Part shown: positions 1 to 8,430 of the stretch, piece by piece | Position numbering within the stretch: position 1 is the stretch's first letter | Layout of the letters: each line of letters opens with the position of its first letter | Origin: an uncultured Hymenobacter sp. | GTDB taxonomy: Bacteria; Bacteroidota; Bacteroidia; Cytophagales; Hymenobacteraceae | DNA length: 64,000 nucleotides | Assembly (NCBI GenBank): GCA_913776615.1 | Contig: CAJYPK010000043.1 | Coordinates: 62,001-126,000, forward strand | Reading direction: 5' to 3' | Position numbers and translations under genes: made by a program | The notes under the pieces: generated by a model | What the model was told of the DNA's origin: nothing | Seen by the model: the letters and a program-made list of their open reading frames with translations, nothing else | Databases searched by the model: none

Positions 1-1
1 G

Positions 2-1387
2 GACGGCGAGCAGGAATACGAGAGCCCCGGCTGGCTCAACGGCCACTGGGTGTACTACGTGGTGCCGGCCGGCGTGCAGGTGCTGGAGCTGAAATACCGC
101 GAAACGGGCTACCACAGCGAGTTTGCCGGCCGCTTCACGTCCAGCGACCCGTTTCTGAACCGCCTCTGGCAGAAGGCCCAGCGTACGCTCTACCTGACCA
201 TGCGCGACAATTACATGGACTGCCCCGACCGGGAGCGGGCGCAGTGGACGGGCGACGCCGTGCTCGAATCGGAGGAATCCTTCTACGCCCTCGATACGCA
301 GTCGCACGCGCTGGCCCGCAAGTGGCTGCGCGAGCTGGTAGCCTGGCAGCGGCCCGATCATAGCCTGTACTCGCCGGTGCCCGCGGGCAACTGGGACCAG
401 GAGCTGCCCGATCAGATTCTGGCCACCGTGGGCTACTACGGCCTCTGGACCTACTACCTGCACACCGGCGACCGCCAAACCGTGGCCGACCTCTACCCGC
501 ACGTGCAGCGCTACCTGGCGCTGTGGGAAAAGCGCCCCGATGGGCTGATGGCCATTCGCAAGGGCGGCTGGCTGTGGGGCGACTGGGGCGACAACCGGGA
601 TATGCTCCCGCTCTTCAACGCTTGGTACTACCTGGCCCTGAAAGGCAACTATCTCCTGGCGAAGGAGCTGGGCCTGACCGCCGATGCGGCCCGGCACGCG
701 CAGGCCATGCGGGCGCTGGCCCGGGCCTTCAACCAGACCTTCTGGAACGGCCAGAGCTACCGCGACCCCGCCTACGCCGGCCTTACCGACGACCGGGTGC
801 AGGCCCTGGCCGTCGACGCCGGCCTGGCCGAGGCAGCCAAGTACCCCGCCCTGCTGCAAGTCTTGCAGCAGGAGCGGCACGCCAGCCCCTACATGGAAAA
901 ATACGTGTACGAGGCCCTCTACCGCATGAACTACCCCCGCCAGGCCAACGCCCGGCTCGAACAGCGCTTCGCCGAGATGGTGAACAACGCGTACTTTACT
1001 ACCTTGTTCGAGGGCTGGGGCATCGGCAAAAACGGCTTCGGCGGCGGCACCGTCAACCACGCCTGGAGCGGCGGCGGGCTCACCATCCTGTCGAGCCGGC
1101 TGTGCGGCGTGCGGCCCCTCACGCCGGGCTACGGCCGCTTCCTGGTGGCCCCGCAGCCCGGCAGCGTGGCCGCGGCCGCGGCTACCCTGGCCTGCGTGAA
1201 GGGTAAAATCGTAACCGACTTCCGCAACGAGACCCGCCGCTTCGTGCTGCGCGTGACCGTGCCCGCCGGCGCGACGGCCCGGGTGCAGCTGCCCGGCCGG
1301 TACCGCGCCGTGCAGCTCAACGGCCGCCCGCACCAGGGCAAGCTGGAGCTGAAGCCCGGCACCTGGCAGGTAGTAGCCCGCAAGTAA
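2..1387 (+). CDS. Alpha-L-rhamnosidase, GH78-like (5' truncated by window edge)
   Basis: The reading frame is open to the left edge, so only the C-terminal ~460 residues are present. The segment D-C-P-D-R-E-R-A-Q-W-T-G-D-A near bases 218-260 matches the GH78 signature, where the Asp and the Glu five residues later are the substrate-binding and general-acid residues. A later F-E-G-W-G near 1010 fits the region of the general base, followed by the (alpha/alpha)6 barrel end N-H-A-W-S-G and a C-terminal beta domain. GH78 enzymes hydrolyse terminal alpha-L-rhamnose from plant or bacterial glycans, usually in the periplasm or outside the cell. The N-terminus and any signal peptide lie outside the window. 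Family assignment is good; substrate is unknown. Confidence 0.9.
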   Translation, partial: DGEQEYESPGWLNGHWVYYVVPAGVQVLELKYRETGYHSEFAGRFTSSDPFLNRLWQKAQRTLYLTMRDNYMDCPDRERAQWTGDAVLESEESFYALDTQSHALARKWLRELVAWQRPDHSLYSPVPAGNWDQELPDQILATVGYYGLWTYYLHTGDRQTVADLYPHVQRYLALWEKRPDGLMAIRKGGWLWGDWGDNRDMLPLFNAWYYLALKGNYLLAKELGLTADAARHAQAMRALARAFNQTFWNGQSYRDPAYAGLTDDRVQALAVDAGLAEAAKYPALLQVLQQERHASPYMEKYVYEALYRMNYPRQANARLEQRFAEMVNNAYFTTLFEGWGIGKNGFGGGTVNHAWSGGGLTILSSRLCGVRPLTPGYGRFLVAPQPGSVAAAAATLACVKGKIVTDFRNETRRFVLRVTVPAGATARVQLPGRYRAVQLNGRPHQGKLELKPGTWQVVARK

Positions 1388-1430
1388 GGTTCAGCGCGGT
1401 ATCTCCCACGGCGCGGGCCAGCCCGGCATG

Positions 1431-2084
1431 CTATAAGCGCGTAGCCAGCGCCAGGTGCCGCTGCTGGCGGCTGACGAGGTGAAACGCAGCGGTGCGGTAA
1501 TCCAGCCGGTAGACTTCCGTGGTGGCCTCGGTGTAGGAGTGCTCCCCCGAGCGGCGCGAAGCCAGGCAATCGGTGCGGGTCGTCACCTGCACCAGCGATT
1601 CGGTAAGCATGCGGCCGGTAGTAACCCGGGGGCTGTAAAAGAACCCATCTTCCTCGGTCCCGCCGGAGCCTTCACTCCCGGCCACGTACAAACTAGCGGA
1701 AGGCTTGCCGCTCGCCTGCAACACGAGAAAAAGCCCCGAAAAGTCATCCATGCTCGCGTGAATAAGCACCTGACAGGTAGCGGGCGGGGCACGATTCAAG
1801 CGGGCGACAGTCGCGTAAAAATATGCTTCCACGTACGTGCTATCGTGGCGGGCATCCTTGGCTAGGCAGCAGCTGACCTTGTAGGCATCGTGCAGCAGGG
1901 CGCGGCGCTGGGCGTAAGACAACGCAGCAGATCTACCCGTAGCAAGCGCGGGCGGCGGCAGGTCGAGGTCGAAGACGTCGAGGGGGGCGTGGGCCGGCGA
2001 CCAGTTCCGACACACCGGGTCGGAGTGCGTAGATGGCTGGCAGCCGGCCAGCAATAGCCCACTGGCCACGAAAACGTATTTCAT
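1431..2084 (-). CDS. Predicted lipoprotein of unknown function
   Basis: This 217-residue protein begins with a short hydrophobic signal and a lipobox L-L-A-G-C with Cys at residue 15, so it is probably a lipid-anchored envelope protein. The mature part has several Cys residues (for example near C-R-N-W and S-C-C-L-A-K) and no domain I recognise. It is transcribed towards the rhamnosidase (convergent, 43 bases apart). The ATG at 2084 is the only start that gives the signal peptide. No functional inference is made. Confidence 0.7.
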   Translation of the reverse strand: MKYVFVASGLLLAGCQPSTHSDPVCRNWSPAHAPLDVFDLDLPPPALATGRSAALSYAQRRALLHDAYKVSCCLAKDARHDSTYVEAYFYATVARLNRAPPATCQVLIHASMDDFSGLFLVLQASGKPSASLYVAGSEGSGGTEEDGFFYSPRVTTGRMLTESLVQVTTRTDCLASRRSGEHSYTEATTEVYRLDYRTAAFHLVSRQQRHLALATRL

Positions 2085-2315
2085 GCGGCCAAGCTAGCGC
2101 CTAAAGTGGCTTCCGGGAGCCAGCCTGACTACCTGCACGATACGGCTCCGCCCGGCATTCCCAGCCTCAACAGGTATCGCCACGGTTTGTAATGGCCCCC
2201 CGGCACTTACGATGCAGTAGTCCCCCGCCGCCTTACTTTGTTTCCTCTCCGGCTCCCCGTACTCGCCCGCCGCCCCGGCTCCCGGCCCCGGCCCGGGTAG
2301 CCGCCCCCGTTTCTT

Positions 2316-3917
2316 ATGTGGACTTCTTCCCGTACGCGCTTGCGCCGCCTGGAGGCGGCCTGGCACCAGCCAGCGGCGCGCACCCCGCCCCTCCCCTTGG
2401 TAGCCCGCTACTACGACCACGTGCAGCACGAGCCCGCCTACCAGCGCCTACCGGACCAAACCTGGGCGGACTTGAACGGCGACTTGCTCTTCGACCTGCT
2501 CGATACCACGGTGAGCCCGGTGGGCCAGCAGTGCCTCTACCACCGGCTGCGCCGCCCGCTCGACGACGAGGCCGCCTTGCACGAGTTTGCTAGCACCGCG
2601 ACCCTGCTGGCGCAGCCCGCGGCCCGCGGCCAGGCCTTGCTCGCCCTCGACCAGCTGACGGCCCACGAGGCGTACTACCTGGCTGATTTACTGTCGGGGC
2701 AGCCCCTGCCCACCTTGCCCGGCGAGCGCTTCGCCCCGCTGCTCGTACTGGGGCTGCTGGTCACGCTGCTCGGGGGCTTTTGGCTCCCCGGGTTCTGGGT
2801 GGTGACGGGGACGCTGGCCCTTGTCAACTCGGTATTTCACTTTTGGCATCTCAAGCAGATTCGCAACTGCGTGCGCCCGCTGCTGCAGCTCGGCCGCCTG
2901 CGGCGGGTGGGCCAGGCGCTGCAGCGGGCGGACCTGCCCCTGCGCCCCCTGCAACAGCTGGCAGCCCCCCTGGCCCGGCTACGGAACATCATGTGGCAGA
3001 TGGCCATCCTGCAGATCGAAGACAATTTGTTGATCATCAGCCTACTCCGGATGTTTCTACTGCTCGACGTGCTGGTGTATGCCCGCTGCCGACTGGCCGT
3101 GCAGCAGCACGCGCCGGCGATCCGGACGGTCTTCGAGGCCGTGGGCTACGTCGATTGTGCCCTGGCAGTGGCCAGCTTCCGCCAGCGCTACGCTACCTGC
3201 GTGCCTCACTTTGGCCCGGCGGCCGAGGGGATTCAGCTGCAAGCCGGCTACCACCCGCTAGTGCCGGGGTGCGTACCCAACGACCTGACCCTGACCGGGC
3301 GGGGCGTGCTGCTTACCGGCTCGAACATGGCGGGCAAGACCACTTTTATGCGCACGCTGGGCGCGAATGCCCTGCTGGCCCAGACTATCGCCACGTGCCC
3401 GGCCGCGGCCTACCGCGCCCCGTTTTGCCGGGTGCTCACCAGCCTCAGCCTGGCCGACAACCTCCCCACGGGCAAGAGCTACTACTTGGTTGAAGCCGAA
3501 ACCATGCGGCAGCTCCTGCTAGCCTGCGACGCGGCCCCGGGCAGCTATCTACTGCTGTTGGATGAGCTATTTAAGGGCACCAACACGCAGGAGCGCGTGG
3601 CGGCCAACAAAGCCGTGCTGGCCTACTTGCAGCCGCGCAGCTGGGTCGTGGCGGCCACCCACGATGGGGAGCTGGGGGCGCTGCTGCAAACCTGCTATAC
3701 TGAATACCACTTTTGCGAAACGGTCACGGCCGACGACTGGTACTTCGACTATCGCCTCAAAGCCGGGCCGCTGACCACGCGCAACGCCATTCGCTTGCTG
3801 GCCCGCTTGCACTACCCGGCGGAAGTAGTCACCGCCGCGCAGACGCTCAGTGCTACGCTGGCTACCCGGGCAGCGCCGGGCAGCCCACTACCCGAGCCGC
3901 AGCCGGTGAGCGCGTAG
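2316..3917 (+). CDS. Membrane-anchored MutS-family ATPase (MutS domain V only)
   Basis: The 533-residue protein has a Walker A of MutS type (G-S-N-M-A-G-K-T-T-F, about residue 337) and a Walker B followed by the MutS-specific segment L-L-L-D-E-L-F-K-G-T-N-T (about residue 413). It lacks the mismatch-binding N-terminal domain of true MutS. Instead a strongly hydrophobic stretch around residues 140-175 suggests two membrane helices. This architecture is a known MutS-related group common in Bacteroidota; its role is not established and need not be mismatch repair. A promoter-like TACTTTG lies near 2234. It is followed after 135 bases by the MerR/dprA operon on the same strand. Confidence 0.8.
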   Translation: MWTSSRTRLRRLEAAWHQPAARTPPLPLVARYYDHVQHEPAYQRLPDQTWADLNGDLLFDLLDTTVSPVGQQCLYHRLRRPLDDEAALHEFASTATLLAQPAARGQALLALDQLTAHEAYYLADLLSGQPLPTLPGERFAPLLVLGLLVTLLGGFWLPGFWVVTGTLALVNSVFHFWHLKQIRNCVRPLLQLGRLRRVGQALQRADLPLRPLQQLAAPLARLRNIMWQMAILQIEDNLLIISLLRMFLLLDVLVYARCRLAVQQHAPAIRTVFEAVGYVDCALAVASFRQRYATCVPHFGPAAEGIQLQAGYHPLVPGCVPNDLTLTGRGVLLTGSNMAGKTTFMRTLGANALLAQTIATCPAAAYRAPFCRVLTSLSLADNLPTGKSYYLVEAETMRQLLLACDAAPGSYLLLLDELFKGTNTQERVAANKAVLAYLQPRSWVVAATHDGELGALLQTCYTEYHFCETVTADDWYFDYRLKAGPLTTRNAIRLLARLHYPAEVVTAAQTLSATLATRAAPGSPLPEPQPVSA

Positions 3918-4052
3918 CCGGGGGGCCAGCCCCCGTACCAGCACCGCCAGCCGGCGGGCCGCCGCTAACTTTCTGCCCCGGCGGGCGCTCCGGTCGGCCG
4001 GCCTTACTTTCGTGCGGCCGGCTGGCCCGCCAGCGTTTATTTTGCCTTGCTT

Positions 4053-4409
4053 ATGCCTTACAAGGAGCGCGACATTACCAAGCAGTATTTCACCATCGGC
4101 GAAGTAGCCGAGCAATTTGGCGTGGCCACCTCGCTCATCCGCTTCTGGGAAACGGAATTCGACGAGCTGGCCCCGCGCAAAAGCAAGAAGGGCAACCGCC
4201 TCTTCACCCAGGCCGACGTCGATACGTTTCGCACCATCTACCACCTGGTGAAGGAGCGCGGCTACACCATCGCCGGCGCCCGCGAAATGCTCAAGCAGAA
4301 GGGCGGCCAGCTCAAGGACAAGATCGACGTGATTCAGTCGCTGGAAAAGGTGCGCGGCTTTTTAGTGAGCCTCAAAAAGGAGATTGACGCGGCCCAGAAG
4401 CCCGAGTAG
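4053..4409 (+). CDS. MerR-family transcriptional regulator
   Basis: An N-terminal winged helix-turn-helix of MerR type is visible (F-T-I-G-E-V-A-E-Q-F-G-V, then S-L-I-R-F-W-E and the wing region G-N-R-L-F-T-Q-A-D-V), followed by a helix G-Y-T-I-A-G-A-R-E-M-L typical of the family. The 118-residue length leaves only a short dimerisation helix and no sensor domain. ATG at 4053 was preferred to the in-frame TTG six bases upstream because only the ATG aligns with family starts. A TATTTTG-like -7 box sits just before it, implying a very short leader. It lies 5 bases before the next gene, which in turn is 1 base before dprA, so the three are probably co-transcribed. Confidence 0.88.
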   Translation: MPYKERDITKQYFTIGEVAEQFGVATSLIRFWETEFDELAPRKSKKGNRLFTQADVDTFRTIYHLVKERGYTIAGAREMLKQKGGQLKDKIDVIQSLEKVRGFLVSLKKEIDAAQKPE

Positions 4410-4414
4410 CGCCT

Positions 4415-4825
4415 ATGCAGGCCCTGATGCTTCTGGCCGACTCCGGCACGCTGCTGCCCGAGTTTCGGCGACGGCTCGCCACGGCTTTCCCAGCGGCCCG
4501 TTTCCACGATTTAGCGGACCGTGACGAGTTTATGCTGGAATTCACCCCCGACAGCCGGGTATATATAGAATACTACGGTACTAGCCTAGCGGACTGGGAA
4601 GGCACTGAGCTAGATTACATCCAGGCCGCTTTGCCCGTAACCCAACACGTTTACAGCCTAGCGTACCGCGGTATTGAGGCCGCCAAAAAGGTCGTGGTAC
4701 AGCTGGCCGACTCCCGACACGTGCTGATTGACAATGATAACGGCACCCTGCTGCGGGGCGACGACTTTGTGCGCAAGGTGCTGACCGAACCAAGCTGGTA
4801 TTGGTTTGACGATTTAACCAATTAG
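4415..4825 (+). CDS. Conserved-looking protein of unknown function between MerR and dprA
   Basis: The 136-residue protein is soluble, without signal peptide or membrane segment. It alternates predicted helices and strands and has acidic and aromatic clusters (Y-I-E-Y-Y-G, W-Y-W-F-D-D near the end). No domain is recognised. Its codons are somewhat less GC-rich than those of its neighbours (for example the run around 4558-4615), which might indicate an insertion into an older MerR-dprA pair. It is tightly packed between those genes, with gaps of 5 and 1 base, so it shares their transcript. Confidence 0.65.
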   Translation: MQALMLLADSGTLLPEFRRRLATAFPAARFHDLADRDEFMLEFTPDSRVYIEYYGTSLADWEGTELDYIQAALPVTQHVYSLAYRGIEAAKKVVVQLADSRHVLIDNDNGTLLRGDDFVRKVLTEPSWYWFDDLTN

Positions 4826-4826
4826 A

Positions 4827-5963
4827 ATGCCCACCTCCCCCACCGACGACCTCTACTACGAGCTGGCCCTGACGCTGCTGCCCGGCATCGGCCCGCAACT
4901 CACCCGCCAGCTGATGAGCTACGGCTCGTCGGCCAAAAACGTGCTGCTGCTGCCGCCCGGCAAGCTGCGGCGCATTCCCGGCGTGGGCGAGGCCACCATT
5001 AAAATCCTGACCGGCCCGGCCCGCGGCCAGGCCCTGGAGCGGGCCGCGGCCAGCCTGCGCCAGGCCGAGCGGGAAGGCGTGGACATCCTGTTTTACACCA
5101 GCAAGAAATTCCCGGCCCGCCTCAAGCTCCTGCCCGACGCGCCGGTACTGCTCTACTACCAGGGCACGGCCGACCTCAACGCCCCCAAAACCCTGGCCCT
5201 CGTGGGTACCCGCCAGGCCACCGACTACGGCCGCGAGCAAACCGAGCGCCTGCTCAAGGGCGTGCTGCCGCACCAGCCGCTGATTGTGAGCGGCCTGGCC
5301 TACGGCATCGACATCCTGGCCCACCGCGCCGCCTTGCAGGAAGGGCTGGCCACGGTGGGCGTCATGGCCACCGGGCTCGACGTGATTTATCCCGCCGCGC
5401 ACCGCAAAACGGCCGAGAAAATGCGCGAGCAGGGCGGCCTGCTCACCGAATTTCCATTTGGTACCCCGCCCGACCGCTACAACTTTCCGCAGCGCAACCG
5501 CATCATCGCGGGCCTGGCCGACGGCACGGTGGTGGTAGAGGCCGCCGCCAAGGGTGGCGCGCTCATCACCGCCGAGCTGGCCCTGAGCTACGACCGCGAC
5601 GTGCTGGCCGTGCCCGGCCCGCTGGGTGCCCCCACTTCCGAGGGCTGCAACCTGCTCATCAAAACCAATAAGGCCGCCCTCTACCAGGAGCCCGCCGACC
5701 TGGAGCAGCTGCTCAACTGGGATGCCGCGCTGCACTTGCCGGGCAAGTTTCAGCCGCCCCCCACCTACGCGGCCGACGACTTTTCGCTCGACGAGTTTGC
5801 CCTCATTACGGTGCTGGCCGCGGCGGCCGGCCGCGAGGAGCACATGGATACCCTGGCCTGGAAAGCCCAGCAGCCTATTCACGCGGTGGCCTCGCTGCTG
5901 CTGGCCCTGGAGTTTCGGGGCGTGGTGCGGGCGCTGCCGGGCAAGCGCTTCGGGCTCCTCTAG
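4827..5963 (+). CDS. dprA: DNA-processing protein DprA/Smf
   Basis: Full-length (378 residues) DprA: N-terminal helix-hairpin-helix (L-P-G-I-G-P-Q-L, I-P-G-V-G-E-A-T), a Rossmann-like core with the family signatures G-T-R-Q-A-T-D-Y-G, S-G-L-A-Y-G-I-D-I-L-A-H, and N-R-I-I-A-G-L-A-D, and a C-terminal DprA winged helix (residues ~320-378). DprA binds incoming single-stranded DNA during natural transformation and loads RecA; it acts in the cytoplasm. It is the last gene of the MerR / unknown / dprA unit. The stop codon TAG overlaps the first base of a degenerate GGATT-type repeat, described separately. Confidence 0.96.
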   Translation: MPTSPTDDLYYELALTLLPGIGPQLTRQLMSYGSSAKNVLLLPPGKLRRIPGVGEATIKILTGPARGQALERAAASLRQAEREGVDILFYTSKKFPARLKLLPDAPVLLYYQGTADLNAPKTLALVGTRQATDYGREQTERLLKGVLPHQPLIVSGLAYGIDILAHRAALQEGLATVGVMATGLDVIYPAAHRKTAEKMREQGGLLTEFPFGTPPDRYNFPQRNRIIAGLADGTVVVEAAAKGGALITAELALSYDRDVLAVPGPLGAPTSEGCNLLIKTNKAALYQEPADLEQLLNWDAALHLPGKFQPPPTYAADDFSLDEFALITVLAAAAGREEHMDTLAWKAQQPIHAVASLLLALEFRGVVRALPGKRFGLL

Positions 5964-6001
5964 ACCACGGATTCCGCCGGATTTTTCGGATTGGTCGGAT
6001 T
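5962..6001. repeat. Degenerate GGATT-type intergenic repeat touching the dprA stop
   Basis: The sequence after the dprA stop is built of GGATT-like units (GACCACGGATT, CCGGATTTTTCGGATT, GGTCGGATT). It resembles the element family seen at 23803, 44525, 44786, 57670 and 57934. As in those copies, the element starts at the G of the stop codon TAG. Confidence 0.5.
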
Positions 6002-6066
6002 GTGTGGACGCGGCTCGCGGCGAGCTCGTATGGACTTGACAATGATAGGCACCCGATAAGTAGTAA

Positions 6067-6110
6067 CTACTGCTCAGGCAAGGCAATTAATTACCTTGAC
6101 TGAGCAGTAG
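6067..6110. terminator. 22-bp inverted repeat downstream of dprA
   Basis: Arms beginning CTACTGCTCAGGCAAGG and ending CCTTGACTGAGCAGTAG pair with few mismatches around TTAA. It lies between convergent dprA and a small reverse-strand gene, so it can stop transcription from either side. There is no long T-run, so it may be a repeat rather than a classical terminator. Confidence 0.5.
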
Positions 6111-6145
6111 CACGAGTTACGCTGCCCTAGTGAGGGGTGGACGGA

Positions 6146-6463
6146 CTAGGGCGTGCGACGCAGGTAATAGCGGGTAGCGTAAATGGTACCGGGACCGTGA
6201 TTGAGAACGGTTGTACTAATGACCTCCCACCCGTGACTACTGAGGTAATTCAACGCATCCACCTCATAAGCCATACTGGCAACTTTGGTGGCTTCTTCCA
6301 CCTGATTGGCGGCCGGGTTTGTACCAGTTAACAGCGTAAGCCCGGCGCCGTTGTGACGCTTGTATTCAGCTTCTAAGATGCAGTACTGAGAAGGCCGCAC
6401 CGCCTGAGCCAGAGCGGGGCGTGCGCCCATCAGGAATAGGATGAGTAAGTAGAAATTCTTCAT
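6146..6463 (-). CDS. Small exported protein of unknown function
   Basis: A 105-residue protein with a clear signal peptide (M-K-N-F then a hydrophobic run ending A-L-A-Q). The mature 85 residues are mixed alpha/beta, with the end Y-A-T-R-Y-Y-L-R-R. Its overall shape (a helical N-part, then G-W-E-V-I-S-T-T-V) resembles small Bacteroidota secreted proteins that fold as a single DUF4177-like unit, but this is not certain. It is convergent with dprA. Function unknown. Confidence 0.6.
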   Translation of the reverse strand: MKNFYLLILFLMGARPALAQAVRPSQYCILEAEYKRHNGAGLTLLTGTNPAANQVEEATKVASMAYEVDALNYLSSHGWEVISTTVLNHGPGTIYATRYYLRRTP

Positions 6464-6609
6464 GTACTCAAACTACGCACTAGCTGCGGAATACTCAGGC
6501 GATGAGCATTCAGGAAGGATAGGGGAATGAAAAACGCCCAACCCTACAAGCAAAACAACACTACCCTATCGCCTTGCCAGTGCCTCGTCAGGCAAATTAG
6601 TTGACCTAA

Positions 6610-6759
6610 TTTGCGGTCGGCTCCCCCGAAAAATGCTTGAATCGCATTGCCCCCACTCGTCCCGGCCCGGCCACCTGGACCGGCACCATCCGCCTCACCC
6701 AAAACGACCGCGATACGACCTTCCGGGTCACGGTCCCCTACCGCGTAGCGCGTCACTAG
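6610..6759 (+). pseudogene. Remnant of a gene 3' end (no start codon)
   Basis: From 6610 to the TAG at 6757-6759 one frame reads as plausible protein of about 49 residues, with the coding-like tail T-W-T-G-T-I-R-L-T-Q-N-D-R-D-T-T-F-R-V-T and then V-P-Y-R-V-A. It has no start codon, and a stop lies just upstream at 6607. The second half has the alternating pattern of a beta-strand-rich periplasmic domain; I am reminded of GldM-type proteins but cannot establish that. It ends 3 bases before the next start codon, which suggests that it was once the upstream gene of that operon. Confidence 0.4.
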
Positions 6760-6762
6760 CTT

Positions 6763-7566
6763 ATGCTGCTCTTTAACAACGACCTCGTACCCACCGCTGC
6801 CCTGCCCCTGCCCAATCGCGGGCTGGCCTTCGGCGACGGGTTTTTTGAAACGCTGATTTTCACCGCCGGGCAGCTGCGCTACGCCGCCGACCACCTGGCC
6901 CGCATGCAGCAGGCCGCCGCGGCCCTGTACCTCACGCTGCCCGCCGCCCTAGCCACGCCCGGGGCGCTGGCTGCCACCCTGGCCGGGCTGGCCCGGGCCA
7001 ACGACCTGCCCGCCACCCGCCTGCGGCTGCAAGTGTGGCGCGGCGGCGGGGGGCGCTACACCCCGCCCACCAGCGCCGCCGAATGGCTGGCCACCACCGA
7101 GCCCTTCGTACCCGACGACTCGCCCATCGCCCGCGCCGACTTTGCCCGCGATACGCACTCCGTACTCTCCCCGCTCAGCTTTTGCAAAGGCCCGCAGGCC
7201 TGGCTCTACGTGCGCGCCGCCCACGAGCGGCAGCAGCGCGGGCTCGACGAGCTACTTCTCTGCGACGCGGCCGGGCACGTGGCCGAGGCCGGGGCCGCCG
7301 CCATTTTCTGGGTGCAGGACGAGGTGCTCTACACCCCCGCCCTGGCCAGCGGCTGCGTGGCCGGCGTGCGCCGGGCAGCCCTGCTGCGCGCCGCCCGGGC
7401 GCAGGGACTCGCGTGCCAGGAAGGCTTATTTAAGCCGGAAGCGCTGCTGGCCGCCGACGCCGTTTTTACGGCCAACGTGGCGGCCGTGCGGGTGGTGCAG
7501 CGGGTAGCCGGCCGGGCATTCGCCCCCCCCTCTGCCGCTTGGCAGCGGCTGCTAGCCAGCCTGTAG
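6763..7566 (+). CDS. Class IV aminotransferase (PabC/IlvE-like)
   Basis: The 267-residue protein fits fold-type IV PLP enzymes: N-terminal F-N-N-D-L-V-P and N-R-G-L-A-F-G-D-G-F-F-E-T-L, an Arg-rich strand, and the segment V-A-E-A-G-A-A-A-I-F-W-V followed by T-P-A-L-A-S-G-C-V-A-G-V-R-R. A Lys is present in the expected internal region (S-F-C-K-G). The size and the start resemble 4-amino-4-deoxychorismate lyase (folate pathway) more than branched-chain aminotransferase, but a D-amino-acid or branched-chain activity is possible. It stands alone on this strand; the next gene is convergent, one base away. Confidence 0.85.
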   Translation: MLLFNNDLVPTAALPLPNRGLAFGDGFFETLIFTAGQLRYAADHLARMQQAAAALYLTLPAALATPGALAATLAGLARANDLPATRLRLQVWRGGGGRYTPPTSAAEWLATTEPFVPDDSPIARADFARDTHSVLSPLSFCKGPQAWLYVRAAHERQQRGLDELLLCDAAGHVAEAGAAAIFWVQDEVLYTPALASGCVAGVRRAALLRAARAQGLACQEGLFKPEALLAADAVFTANVAAVRVVQRVAGRAFAPPSAAWQRLLASL

Positions 7567-7567
7567 C

Positions 7568-8089
7568 TTACTCCGTAATAAAGCGCATAGGCACCAGCAG
7601 CGAATCCTGGGCGGCGGGCGAGCGCACGAAGCGCAGGGCACCCAGCACCCGAATGGCCTCGGCGTCGAGGGCGCGCAGGGCGGCGGGCGGGTAGTCGGCC
7701 TCGGGGCGGGCCAGCTCGCGCCGCACCACGCGCGGCGGCTGGCGCACCGAGCCGTTGGCCCGTATCCGCACGCTCACCAGCAGGCGCCCGGTGGGTAGCA
7801 GATCGGCGGGGTGGTCGGGGGCCGGCCGGGCGGCGGCCGGGTACTTGGCCTGCGCCGACACGAAGTTGAAAAACTCGTCGCGGCCGCTGGCCTGCCGCAC
7901 CGGGTCGGGCTCGTGCCAGAAGCGCGGCAGCACGGGCGAGGCCAGCCGGGGTGCTACCGGGCCCGCGGGCGGGGCCGGCCGCCGGAGCGGCGGCAGGGGA
8001 AAGCCCGGCGCCGCGTAGCCCGCCTGGGCGTGAACCGTAACGGCGGTCAGCACCAGCGTGCCGAGCAGCGCCCAGGAGTAGTGTTTCAT
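7568..8089 (-). CDS. Exported TonB C-terminal-domain protein
   Basis: Starting at the ATG at 8089 (M-K-H-Y-S-W) gives a 173-residue protein with a signal peptide ending in V-H-A-Q. Longer in-frame starts would place the signal internally and were rejected. After a Pro-rich stretch comes a TonB_C-like fold: G-R-L-L-V-S-V-R-I-R-A-N-G-S-V, then A-L-R-A-L-D-A-E-A-I-R-V-L and the final strand. TonB C-terminal domains contact outer-membrane receptors; here there is no ordinary membrane anchor, so it is probably a periplasmic relative rather than the energy transducer itself. Confidence 0.7.
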   Translation of the reverse strand: MKHYSWALLGTLVLTAVTVHAQAGYAAPGFPLPPLRRPAPPAGPVAPRLASPVLPRFWHEPDPVRQASGRDEFFNFVSAQAKYPAAARPAPDHPADLLPTGRLLVSVRIRANGSVRQPPRVVRRELARPEADYPPAALRALDAEAIRVLGALRFVRSPAAQDSLLVPMRFITE

Positions 8090-8274
8090 GCGGCAGCGCT
8101 CATGCGCCCAAGGTACGGTGCGGCGGGCGCTTGCGCCCGGCCAGCGCAGGCGAGGCACCGCCTTGACCATCCGTCTGGCCGGGCTCCACCACATCTGTTG
8201 AAGCCGCAGTACGTACCGACAAACTATCGTGGGCCAGCCGTCAATGCATTCGGCAAATAATCCTCTTATTTCCT

Positions 8275-8424
8275 GAGCAGCTGTTTAAGTTATCTAAATT
8301 GTTTGTCCTTGCGAGCGCAGCGAAGCAATCGCACCTGTTCAGCCTAGCCATTCGGGTGTGATTGCTTCGCTGCGCTCGCAATGACAAACAGTTTATAGAG
8401 GATAGCAATAACTTAAACAGCTTC
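8275..8424. repeat. Inverted-repeat element with REP-like core
   Basis: The core arms at about 8303-8335 and 8357-8388 carry GCGAGCGCAGCGAAGCAATC and its complement. Outer arms AGCTGTTTAAGTTAT and ATAACTTAAACAGCT extend the symmetry to 8277-8422. The whole unit of ~150 bases sits directly upstream of the AraC-type gene, whose start follows within 10 bases. It resembles non-coding MITE/REP elements; no transposase is present nearby. Confidence 0.75.
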
Positions 8425-8430
8425 TTAGCC

